Below, piece by piece: positions 6,753-14,480 of a DNA stretch of 50,253 nt. Position 1 is the first letter of the stretch. Every line of letters begins with the position of its first letter. The translations under genes were made by a program, and so were the position numbers. The DNA is from an uncultured Chloroflexota bacterium (GTDB taxonomy: Bacteria; Chloroflexota; Limnocylindria; Limnocylindrales; CSP1-4): contig CAIYHO010000224.1 of assembly GCA_903925955.1 (NCBI GenBank), positions 1-50,253 on the forward strand. Reading direction: 5' to 3'. Under the pieces are notes generated by a model that saw only the letters and a list, made by a program, of their open reading frames with translations, was not told the DNA's origin and did not search any database.

Positions 6753-8642
6753 TTACAGCCAGACTCGGTCAGCCGCCTGCGCGGTACCTGGGTTGGGGCC
6801 GATTGACCCCAGCGCCGGCGCCTTCAGGGCAGGTGCGTTCTTGCCAAGTGTGACGATCACCTGGGCCGCCACGGCCGGGTTGGACGCCGCGGTTGCCTGC
6901 ACGCCATAGGCCTTCTCGAGGAAGGCGATCGTCTTCTGCAGCTCAGCCTCGGCGCCGTTGTAGACGACGATCTTCGTGGTGGCGATGGCGGGCGCCTTCT
7001 GGTTGGGCGCCGACGCGTTCATGCCGTAGTAGGACAGATAGTCGGCGCTGTCCGTGGCGAGCCCCGTGCGGCCCGAGCCGTTGAGCACCCAGACCGTCGC
7101 CGCCTCAGCCGCCAGCGCCTCGCGCGCGGTGAGCAGCGACTGGTCCGTGTTAAACGCCTGCGCGGCGGCCTGCCGGACGCGCGCCGCGTTGATCACCACG
7201 TTGCTGTTGGTCCCGCCCGACGGCCCCCACATGTCAACCGCGTAGTAGGGCGGTCCAAAGACATAGCTCCGGATGCTCTTGGTGTCCACCTTCTCCGCGA
7301 GCGCCAGCAGGGACGGCAGCTGCTCGGTGGGAATGTCGGTCTTGACCGAGGACTTGAGCGCGTTGACCAGGGCCGGCAGGTTGGCCAGGACGGACTTGAC
7401 GTTCATCTGCTGGCGAACCGAGACGATCACCCGCTGCTGGCGGTAGCCGCGGTCGTAGTCGGTTGTGGCGTGGCGTGCCCGGGCGTAGATCAGCGCCTGC
7501 GTGCCGGTCATCCATTGGGGGCCCGCCGGGATGTAGACGCGTGCGTGGGCGCCGTCAGTGATGGGGAACCCGTTGTCCGTGACCGGGATCTGGACGTTGA
7601 CCTGGACGCCGCCGATGGTGTCCACCGACGTGACAAAGCCCTGGAAGTTCACCATCACGTAGTAGTTGATGTTGAGCCCGTACAGGTTGCCCAGGATGGA
7701 CTTGAGCGCAGTAAAGCCCCGGGCATTGGCGGTCTTGCCGGGCCAGAGGTCCGTGCGGTTCCGGTTGTTCATGAACCAGCTGTTGATCTTGCCCGCGTAG
7801 ACGGAGCCCCAGAGCGGCTGGGCGTTGGCTGGCACCGGGACGCCCGTGCTGTCGCGCGGCACCTGGAACATCGCAACGCGGCCCGTGCCCGGGTCAATGG
7901 AGGCCACGATCATCGTGTCCGTGTTGAACGTCCCGGCATTGCCGCGCTGGTCGCTGCCGATAAGCAGGATGTTGAGCCGATCGGTGCCGTTCCACGGCGG
8001 CAGCGTGGGGGCAACGGTGCCAGCCGCGGACGGGTTGGGTGTCGGCGCGGCATCCGTGGGCTGCGCGGTGGCGCCGATGTCGTCCGATGCGCCCGGCGAG
8101 GCCGAGCTGCCCGGAGCGGGGGAGTCCTCGGGCTGGTTGCACGACGGGTCGGTGGAGTCAGCGGTGAAGACGCAGTTGACGAGGTCCAGCGCAAGAGCGT
8201 TGTAGCGGGCTACCGCAACATGGCCGCCGGCCATCACCAGGATCACGCCCATGAGTCCCGCCGCGGAAATGGAGCCAAGCGCTATGCGCCCAGAGCTCCG
8301 GCCGCGCCCGCGCGTTGGGATGGCCCCGTCGGCCTCGTTGAGGAACCGAGTGACCTGCCACGCATCCACAACTGCGACCAGCCGGTAGACGAAGGCGAGT
8401 GCATTGACGACGAAGAGCGCGACAAGCACCGGCTGCTGGACGACAAACCCCAGCAGCTCAACCTGGTTTGCCCGCAGCACGATGCCGCCCAGGAGCGCAA
8501 GGGTCAGGAATGGCGCGGCGGCAAAGCCAAGCGCACGGCTGAATGCCCCCGCGTAGGCGTGGCCCAGCCCAGGGAACAGCAGGGACAGGAACGCGGCGGC
8601 GAAGGCGGAGCGTTCACGCGGCCGGTTGGGCGATGTCGACAT
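6753..8642 (-). CDS. LytR-CpsA-Psr wall glycopolymer ligase with LytR_C domain
   Basis: LCP proteins attach teichoic-acid-like or polysaccharide chains to peptidoglycan outside the cell. The 629-residue product has four or so membrane helices (about 12-155), a Pro/Ala/Ser-rich linker (about 175-215), the LCP catalytic domain (about 225-430; LNILLIGSDQRG, FQVPRDS, YARARHATTDYDRGYRQQ with the conserved Arg residues) and a C-terminal LytR_C domain (about 505-590, VWVLNGSG). Four helices instead of one is unusual for LCP. The ATG at 8642 follows a -10 hexamer by 7 nt, so the mRNA may be leaderless. Confidence 0.9.
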   Translation of the reverse strand: MSTSPNRPRERSAFAAAFLSLLFPGLGHAYAGAFSRALGFAAAPFLTLALLGGIVLRANQVELLGFVVQQPVLVALFVVNALAFVYRLVAVVDAWQVTRFLNEADGAIPTRGRGRSSGRIALGSISAAGLMGVILVMAGGHVAVARYNALALDLVNCVFTADSTDPSCNQPEDSPAPGSSASPGASDDIGATAQPTDAAPTPNPSAAGTVAPTLPPWNGTDRLNILLIGSDQRGNAGTFNTDTMIVASIDPGTGRVAMFQVPRDSTGVPVPANAQPLWGSVYAGKINSWFMNNRNRTDLWPGKTANARGFTALKSILGNLYGLNINYYVMVNFQGFVTSVDTIGGVQVNVQIPVTDNGFPITDGAHARVYIPAGPQWMTGTQALIYARARHATTDYDRGYRQQRVIVSVRQQMNVKSVLANLPALVNALKSSVKTDIPTEQLPSLLALAEKVDTKSIRSYVFGPPYYAVDMWGPSGGTNSNVVINAARVRQAAAQAFNTDQSLLTAREALAAEAATVWVLNGSGRTGLATDSADYLSYYGMNASAPNQKAPAIATTKIVVYNGAEAELQKTIAFLEKAYGVQATAASNPAVAAQVIVTLGKNAPALKAPALGSIGPNPGTAQAADRVWL

Positions 8643-8649
8643 CGCGCGG

Positions 8650-8655
8650 ATCATA
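8650..8655 (-). promoter_or_regulatory. -10 element of LCP gene, probable leaderless start
   Basis: Minus-strand TATGAT reads 8655-8650 and ends 7 nt before the ATG at 8642, so transcription would begin at or next to the start codon. A TTGACC at 8681-8676 is 20 bp away, too far for a normal -35. Confidence 0.5.
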
Positions 8656-8739
8656 CGCTGGGACCCCGCACCGGGGGTCAATACGCGTCCGCGGCAGCGG
8701 GCCTGGTTGCTCTCCGGCGCAGGACGGGCCCGTGTTCCG

Positions 8740-8745
8740 TAAACT
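8740..8745 (+). promoter_or_regulatory. Possible -10 element of ileS operon
   Basis: TAAACT would start transcription near 8752, giving about 46 nt of leader before ileS. No -35 or TGN extension is seen. The leader is too short for a T-box. Confidence 0.3.
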
Positions 8746-8797
8746 GGTGCCCCGCCGCGGCCCGCCCAAGAGTCGTATCCGCGCCGCATGAGGCCAG

Positions 8798-11700
8798 ATG
8801 TTCCAGCCCGTTTCCGCCAAGCCAGACTTCGTCGCCCAAGAGCACGCCCTGCTCCGTGAATGGGCAGAGCGGCGGACATTCGCCCGCCTGCGCGCCCAAA
8901 ACGCCGGCGGACCGCACTGGAGCTTTATCGACGGGCCCATCACGGCCAACAACCCAATGGGCGTTCACCACGCCTGGGGCCGCTCCTACAAGGACCTGTA
9001 CCAGCGGTTCCACGCGCTGCTGGGTGAGGACGAGCGCTACCAGAACGGGTTTGACTGCCAGGGCCTCTGGGTGGAAGTCAACGTTGAGAAGGCGCTGGGC
9101 TTCACCTCCAAGCACGATATCGAGGCCTACGGCATCGCGGAGTTTGTGAGGCTCTGCAAGCAGCGCGTCCTGACGTTTGCCGCGCGCCAGACCGAGCAGA
9201 GCATCCGCCTGGGCTACTGGATGGACTGGAACGATCCGGCGGAACTGCTCCGCCTGCGCGATCTGCTGGGCGAGGACCCCACCCAGGTCATCACGGTCCA
9301 GGGGCCAAAGGGGCCCGTCACGGACACCGTTGAGATGATCGTGGGCCGGCTTGGGATGCCGGAGCTTGGCGGCAGCTACTTCACGTTCAGCAACGAGAAC
9401 AACGACCTCATCTGGGGCTTCCTCGCCGAGTGCAACAAGCGCGGCTGGGTGTACCGCGGCCACGACACCATGCCGTGGTGTCCCCGCTGCGGCACGGGCC
9501 TCTCCCAGATGGAGATGAACGAGGGCTACCAGGACCGCGAGGACCCGGGGCTCACCGTCCGCTTCCCGCTGACCGATCGCCCGGGCGAGGCGCTGCTGGT
9601 CTGGACCACTACGCCGTGGACGCTTGCGGCAAACGTCGCCGCCGCCGTGGGCGAAGACCTCCCGTACGTGCGCGTGCGCCAGGGCGCGGACACCTTCTGG
9701 CTGGGCAAGGGCAGCCTCAAGCGCGCCCTCCGCGGCCCCTTCGAGATCCTTGAGGAGCGCCCGGGCAAGGACCTTGCCGGCTGGCGCTACACCGGTCCCT
9801 TTGACGAGCTTCCCGCCGTTGCCACCGCCTTCGCAGAGGCGGGCTACGAGCACAAGGTGGTGGTCTGGGACCAGGTGGGCGAGGACGAGGGCACGGGCAT
9901 CGTCCACATCGCGCCCGGCTGCGGTGCCGAGGACTACCAGCTTGGCCACGCCATCGGCCTGCCGGTGATTGGCCCCATCGACGAGGACGGCCGCTACTAC
10001 GACGGCTTTGGCTGGCTAAGCGGCAAGGACGCCCCTGAGGTTGCCGAAGAGGTTGTCAGCAGCCTTGAGCAGCGCGGCTTCTTCTACCACCTTGAGCCGT
10101 ACACCCACCGGTACCCGCACTGCTGGCGCTGCAGCACGCCGCTGCTGTTCCGGCTTGTGGACGAGTGGTACATCAGCATGGGCCCGGTCTATGACCAGCC
10201 GCGCGAGACGCTGACCAAGGAGCAGGTGGACGCAAGCCTGCGCTACCAGATCATGGAGTCCGTGGACCAGATCCGGTGGATCCCGGGCTTTGGCTATGAC
10301 CGGGAGCTGGACTGGCTCCTGAACATGCGTGACTGGATGATCTCCAAGAAGCGCTACTACGGTCTGGCCCTGCCCATCTACGACTGCAAGGCTTGCGGCG
10401 CGTTTGACGTGATTGGCGGGCGCGAGGAGCTCAAGACCCGCGCCGTCGCCGGCTGGGAGGCCTTTGAGGGCCACACGCCGCACCGCCCCTACGTGGACGA
10501 GGTGCAGATTGCCTGCCCCGGCTGCGGGGAGCCGGTCTCGCGCATCGCCGACGTGGGCAACCCGTGGCTGGACGCCGGGATTGTGCCGTTCTCCACGCTC
10601 CACTTCCGCGAGGACCCGGACTACTGGGCCAAGTGGTTCCCGGCAGACTTCATCACCGAGAGCTTCCCCGGCCAGTTCCGCAACTGGTTCTACGCAATGC
10701 TCGCCATGAGCACCGTGCTCCGCCGCGAGGCGCCCTTCAAGACGATCTTTGGCTACGCCACGCTCTTTGGCGAGGACGGGCGGCCCATGCACAAGAGCTG
10801 GGGCAACGCCATCGAGTTTGACGAGGCGGCCGAGCGCATGGGCGTGGACGTCATGCGCTGGATGTACGCCTCGGCACGGCCGGACGACAACATCCTGTTT
10901 GGCTGGCATGCCGCAGACGAGGCCCGCCGCGGGCTCCTGGTGATGTGGAACGTCTACGCGTTCTTTGTCACCTACGCGCGTCTGGCCGGCTGGACGCCCG
11001 CCGCCGCCCCGCCGCTGGCCGAGCGCCCGCCGCTTGACCGCTGGATCGTGTCGCGGATGTCCGGCACCACGGCCCAGGTGGAGGCCCGGCTGCGCGACTA
11101 CGACGTTGAAGGGGCCACGCGCCACCTTGACGCCTTCATCGACGACCTGTCCACCTGGTACCTGCGCCTCTCGCGCCGTCGCATGTCGCGCGGAACGGGC
11201 GCAGACCGGGACTCGGCGTTTGCCACCCTGCACCAGGTGCTCGCGGCCCTGGCCCGGACCGTGGCGCCCATCCTGCCGTTCCTGTCTGAGTCCATCTACG
11301 GCAACCTCGTCGCCTCGATGGATCCATCCGCTCCGGACTCGGTGCACCTGTCGGGCTGGCCGGCCGCCGAACTGGCGCCGCTGCGCAACGAGGCGCTTGA
11401 GGACGCAATGGCCATCGCCCGCAAGGCCGTGGACCTGTCGCGGACGCTCCGCGGCCAGGCCGGGCTCAAGGTTCGCCAGCCGCTGGCCCGTCTCTGGGTG
11501 GCGCTCCCGGGCCGCGAAGTGGGGGAGTTGGACGCGCTGCTGGAGCTTGTTCGGGCCGAGGCCAACGTCAAGGACGTGGAGCTGATCGGCAACGAGTCAG
11601 ATCTTGTGGACCGCGGCCTCAAGGTGCTGCTGCCCAAGGTTGGCAAGAAGCTTGGCTCGCAGATCCCGGCGGTCATGGCCGCCGCACGCGAAGGCCGCTT

Positions 11701-12121
11701 CGTCATCAACAAGGACGGCACCGTCACCCTTGAGGGACTCACGCTGAGCCCTGACGAGGTGGAGATCCAGGCCACGCCGCGCCCCGGCACCGCCGTTGCC
11801 CACGACGACGGCCTTGTCGTGATCATTGACACCGTCATTACCCCGGAGCTGCGTGCCGAGGGCGATGCCCGCGAGCTCTCCCGGGCCATCCAGGACCTCC
11901 GCAAGGAGGCCGAGCTGGACCTCGACGTGCGGATCACGCTGTGGATTGCCGGGATTGGCCCCGACGTGGAGCCGCATCTTGCGGGAGTGGCCGTGGACAC
12001 GCTGGCCGACGAGATCCGTCGGGACGCGCCGCCCGCGGACCTGCGGGTTGCCACCGTGAAGCTTGACGCAGGCGAGGCGCAGATTGCGCTTCGCGCCATC
12101 GATGGAGCGGGTGCCGCATGA
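8798..12121 (+). CDS. ileS: Isoleucyl-tRNA synthetase
   Basis: A class I synthetase of 1107 residues. The HIGH site appears as PMGVHH (about residue 53), reminiscent of the GxHH form in eukaryote-like type 2 IleRS. The KMSKS loop reads PMHKS (about residue 662), missing the first Lys and the first Ser. Zinc-knuckle cysteines are at CPRCGT (about 228), CWRCST (about 443), CKAC (about 529) and CPGC (about 572), the later ones not usual for IleRS. An editing domain with WTTTPWTL sits near residue 268. The ATG lies after a weak GAGG. The stop overlaps lspA by 4 nt. Confidence 0.94.
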   Translation: MFQPVSAKPDFVAQEHALLREWAERRTFARLRAQNAGGPHWSFIDGPITANNPMGVHHAWGRSYKDLYQRFHALLGEDERYQNGFDCQGLWVEVNVEKALGFTSKHDIEAYGIAEFVRLCKQRVLTFAARQTEQSIRLGYWMDWNDPAELLRLRDLLGEDPTQVITVQGPKGPVTDTVEMIVGRLGMPELGGSYFTFSNENNDLIWGFLAECNKRGWVYRGHDTMPWCPRCGTGLSQMEMNEGYQDREDPGLTVRFPLTDRPGEALLVWTTTPWTLAANVAAAVGEDLPYVRVRQGADTFWLGKGSLKRALRGPFEILEERPGKDLAGWRYTGPFDELPAVATAFAEAGYEHKVVVWDQVGEDEGTGIVHIAPGCGAEDYQLGHAIGLPVIGPIDEDGRYYDGFGWLSGKDAPEVAEEVVSSLEQRGFFYHLEPYTHRYPHCWRCSTPLLFRLVDEWYISMGPVYDQPRETLTKEQVDASLRYQIMESVDQIRWIPGFGYDRELDWLLNMRDWMISKKRYYGLALPIYDCKACGAFDVIGGREELKTRAVAGWEAFEGHTPHRPYVDEVQIACPGCGEPVSRIADVGNPWLDAGIVPFSTLHFREDPDYWAKWFPADFITESFPGQFRNWFYAMLAMSTVLRREAPFKTIFGYATLFGEDGRPMHKSWGNAIEFDEAAERMGVDVMRWMYASARPDDNILFGWHAADEARRGLLVMWNVYAFFVTYARLAGWTPAAAPPLAERPPLDRWIVSRMSGTTAQVEARLRDYDVEGATRHLDAFIDDLSTWYLRLSRRRMSRGTGADRDSAFATLHQVLAALARTVAPILPFLSESIYGNLVASMDPSAPDSVHLSGWPAAELAPLRNEALEDAMAIARKAVDLSRTLRGQAGLKVRQPLARLWVALPGREVGELDALLELVRAEANVKDVELIGNESDLVDRGLKVLLPKVGKKLGSQIPAVMAAAREGRFVINKDGTVTLEGLTLSPDEVEIQATPRPGTAVAHDDGLVVIIDTVITPELRAEGDARELSRAIQDLRKEAELDLDVRITLWIAGIGPDVEPHLAGVAVDTLADEIRRDAPPADLRVATVKLDAGEAQIALRAIDGAGAA

Positions 12122-12711
12122 CACACCAGAGCGTGCCCGCTGACGACCAGCTGGACGACCAGCTGGACGACGAGATCATCGACGACGACGACGAGCCCGA
12201 GACGACTGCGCCAGCGTGGCGCGGTCCGTCCATTGGCCGCTGGGTGCTCTTTGGCATCCTCGCGGTGGTGGTGATCGCCCTCGACCAGATCGCCAAGGCC
12301 TGGGTGATCGCAAACCTTGTTGAGGGGCGCGACGCCACCAACATCATCGGCACCTACCTGCGCGTCGTCCACGGGCGCAACTCGGGGATCCTGTTTGGAA
12401 TGCTGCCCCAGTCGGCAGGTGCCTTTGGCCTTGTGTCGCTGGTGGTCATCGCTGGCATCGTGGCGTACCACTGGAAGTCCGGGCGCGGCATCGTCACAAG
12501 CATTGCGCTTGGGCTGCTGCTTGGCGGTGCCATCGGCAACCTGCTTGACCGGTTCAGGTACGGTGCTGTCGTGGACTGGATCGACATGGGTATCGGCCCC
12601 ACGCGCTTTTGGACCTACAACATCGGAGATGCCGCGATCACAACGTCGATCATCCTGATCATCGTCATGGCCTTCTTCCCGGTCGTCGCGTCCTGGGGGA
12701 CACATGACTGA
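12118..12711 (+). CDS. lspA: Lipoprotein signal peptidase
   Basis: LspA cleaves the signal peptide of lipoproteins in the membrane, and several lipoproteins in this window would be clients. The 197-residue product has four membrane helices after an acidic N-terminal extension (residues 1-40, rich in D and E) that most LspA lack. Conserved sites include LDQIAKAWV (about 59), RNSGILFGM (about 86), GNLLDRFRYGAVVDWID (about 140; the last Asp or its neighbour is catalytic) and YNIGDAAI (about 168, second catalytic Asp). It overlaps ileS and rluD at its two ends. Confidence 0.93.
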   Translation: MTHQSVPADDQLDDQLDDEIIDDDDEPETTAPAWRGPSIGRWVLFGILAVVVIALDQIAKAWVIANLVEGRDATNIIGTYLRVVHGRNSGILFGMLPQSAGAFGLVSLVVIAGIVAYHWKSGRGIVTSIALGLLLGGAIGNLLDRFRYGAVVDWIDMGIGPTRFWTYNIGDAAITTSIILIIVMAFFPVVASWGTHD

Positions 12712-13840
12712 CGACGGGCGCCGGGACGACACCCCGGAGTCCGAGGCCGCGCTCGAGGACGCACCCGAGCTGCTGGACGCCGTCCTGCCCGGCCTCGACG
12801 TCTCTGACGACGAGTTCGCAGGCGATGAGGATCTGGAGCCGGACCTTCCGCTGACACCCGCCCCGCCGTCGATTGAGCCTGGCCCGCGCCGCCTCGTCGT
12901 GCCCGAGGGCGAGATCATCCGCCGCGTGGACCGCTTTGTGGCAGACCGGACCGGCCTGTCGCGCTCGTACGTGCAGAAGCTGATCTCCGAGGGGCTCCTG
13001 GTGGACGACACCGGGCGCCGCCTGCGCGCCAACAGCGAGGTCCGCGGTGGCACGGTCACCCTTGAGGTGCCGCCGCCCGAGATCCCGTACCACCTTGAGC
13101 CAGACCCCACCATCCCGCTCAGCGTGATCTACCAGGATGACGACATCCTGATCGTGGACAAGCAGGCGGGTCTTGTGGTCCACCCGGCGCCTGGCCACTG
13201 GCGCGGGACCCTGGTCAACGCGCTGCTTGCTCGCGGCGATCACTACGGCGGCATCGCCGGCGTTGCCCGCCCGGGCATCGTCCACCGCCTCGACCGCGAC
13301 ACGTCCGGGCTGCTGATCGTCGCCCGCAATGACGCGGCGCAGCAATCGGTCATGGCGCAGCTCAAGGCCCGCCGCGTCCGCAAGACGTACCTCGCGCTTG
13401 TGCAGGGTTCGGTCAGCGCCGCCGTCGGCCGGATTGAGGCGCCCATTGGCCGCGATCCCAAGGACCGCAAGCGCATGGCCGTGGTCCCCGATGGACGCGC
13501 TGCGGTCACCGGCTATCGGGTCCGCGAGCGGTTCCGTGACTGGACGCTGCTGGAGCTGGACCTGATCACCGGGCGCACCCACCAGATCCGCGTGCACTTC
13601 GCCGCCTTGGGCCATTCGGTGGCAGGTGATCCCGTGTACGGCACGGGGACTGCCAAGAAGGGTCCTGATGGCTTGGAGCGCCTCTTCCTCCACGCCTGGC
13701 GCGTGGAGCTGGTCTCGCCCAGCACCGCCAAGCTGATCCGCGTTGAGGCGCCGATTCCGGCCGCGCTTGAGTCCGTGCTTGAGGGGCTGCGCGCCGGCGA
13801 GTCGTCGGTTGGGCGACGCTACGTGAGCGGCCCTGCGTGA
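12704..13840 (+). CDS. rluD: Ribosomal large subunit pseudouridine synthase (RluD type)
   Basis: Makes pseudouridine in 23S rRNA. The 378-residue product has an acidic, probably disordered N terminus (1-60), an S4 RNA-binding domain (about 65-125) and the catalytic domain with HRLDRDTSGLLIVA near residue 194, whose Asp is the nucleophile. GRTHQIRVHFAALGHSVAGDPVYG near 288 is also typical. The exact target position (RluD versus another RluA-family member) is not certain. It starts 8 nt inside lspA. Confidence 0.88.
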   Translation: MTDDGRRDDTPESEAALEDAPELLDAVLPGLDVSDDEFAGDEDLEPDLPLTPAPPSIEPGPRRLVVPEGEIIRRVDRFVADRTGLSRSYVQKLISEGLLVDDTGRRLRANSEVRGGTVTLEVPPPEIPYHLEPDPTIPLSVIYQDDDILIVDKQAGLVVHPAPGHWRGTLVNALLARGDHYGGIAGVARPGIVHRLDRDTSGLLIVARNDAAQQSVMAQLKARRVRKTYLALVQGSVSAAVGRIEAPIGRDPKDRKRMAVVPDGRAAVTGYRVRERFRDWTLLELDLITGRTHQIRVHFAALGHSVAGDPVYGTGTAKKGPDGLERLFLHAWRVELVSPSTAKLIRVEAPIPAALESVLEGLRAGESSVGRRYVSGPA

Positions 13841-14466
13841 TCCCGCCCGAGGTGCTCGAAGGCGCTCCTGGTGCCCAGCTGGTGATCATCAGCGGGCCGT
13901 CCGGCGTGGGCAAGGACACCATCATCGATGCACTTCGGGACCGGCCCCGAGATCCTGACTACCATTACGTTGTCACGTGCACCACGCGGCAGCCGCGTCC
14001 GGGCGAGGTTCCGGACGTGTCGTACCAGTTCCTCACGGAGCCCGACTTTCTGGCCCTGCGCGACGCCGGGGAGCTGCTGGAGGCCAACGAGGTCCACGGG
14101 CACTGGTACGGGACGCCGAGGCGCCAGGTTGCGCAGGCGCTTGCAGAGGGCCATGACGTGATCCTCAAGATCGACGTGCAGGGCGCAATGGTGGTCAAGC
14201 AGCGCGTGCCGGATGCCCTGCTTGTCTTCATGGTGCCCCCGTCGATGGAGGCGCTCTTCCAGCGGCTCCGCTCGCGCGCCACGGAGAACGCCGATGAGCT
14301 GGAGCTCCGCCAGCGCAACGCCGCCATTGAGATTGCGCGTCAGGGTGACTACGACCGCGTTGTGGTCAACGAGACGGGCCAGGTGGAGCGCACCGCGGCC
14401 GAGATTGAGGCGATCATCAGCCAGGAGAAGCGCCGGAACGCCGAGCGGCGGATCCGGGTTCGCTGA
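13837..14466 (+). CDS. gmk: Guanylate kinase
   Basis: Phosphorylates GMP to GDP. The 209-residue product carries the P-loop GPSGVGKDT (about 20-28), where the usual GK-S/T reads GKD followed by T, the GMP-binding TTRQPRPGEVPDVSYQF near 50, and NETGQVERTAAEI near 180. The GTG start overlaps the rluD stop by 4 nt. No rpoZ follows; priA does. Confidence 0.94.
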   Translation: MIPPEVLEGAPGAQLVIISGPSGVGKDTIIDALRDRPRDPDYHYVVTCTTRQPRPGEVPDVSYQFLTEPDFLALRDAGELLEANEVHGHWYGTPRRQVAQALAEGHDVILKIDVQGAMVVKQRVPDALLVFMVPPSMEALFQRLRSRATENADELELRQRNAAIEIARQGDYDRVVVNETGQVERTAAEIEAIISQEKRRNAERRIRVR

Positions 14467-14480
14467 GCGGGTTCGCGCCC

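Noticed and set aside
7470-9149. Long 559-codon plus-strand open frame across the LCP gene and ileS start
   Set aside because: It is antisense to the LCP domain and has low-complexity composition; the LCP and IleRS motifs lie in the other frames.
11296-13113. 605-codon minus-strand open frame
   Set aside because: Shadow of ileS, lspA and rluD; Ser/Arg-rich with no motif. GC-rich codon bias keeps antisense frames open.
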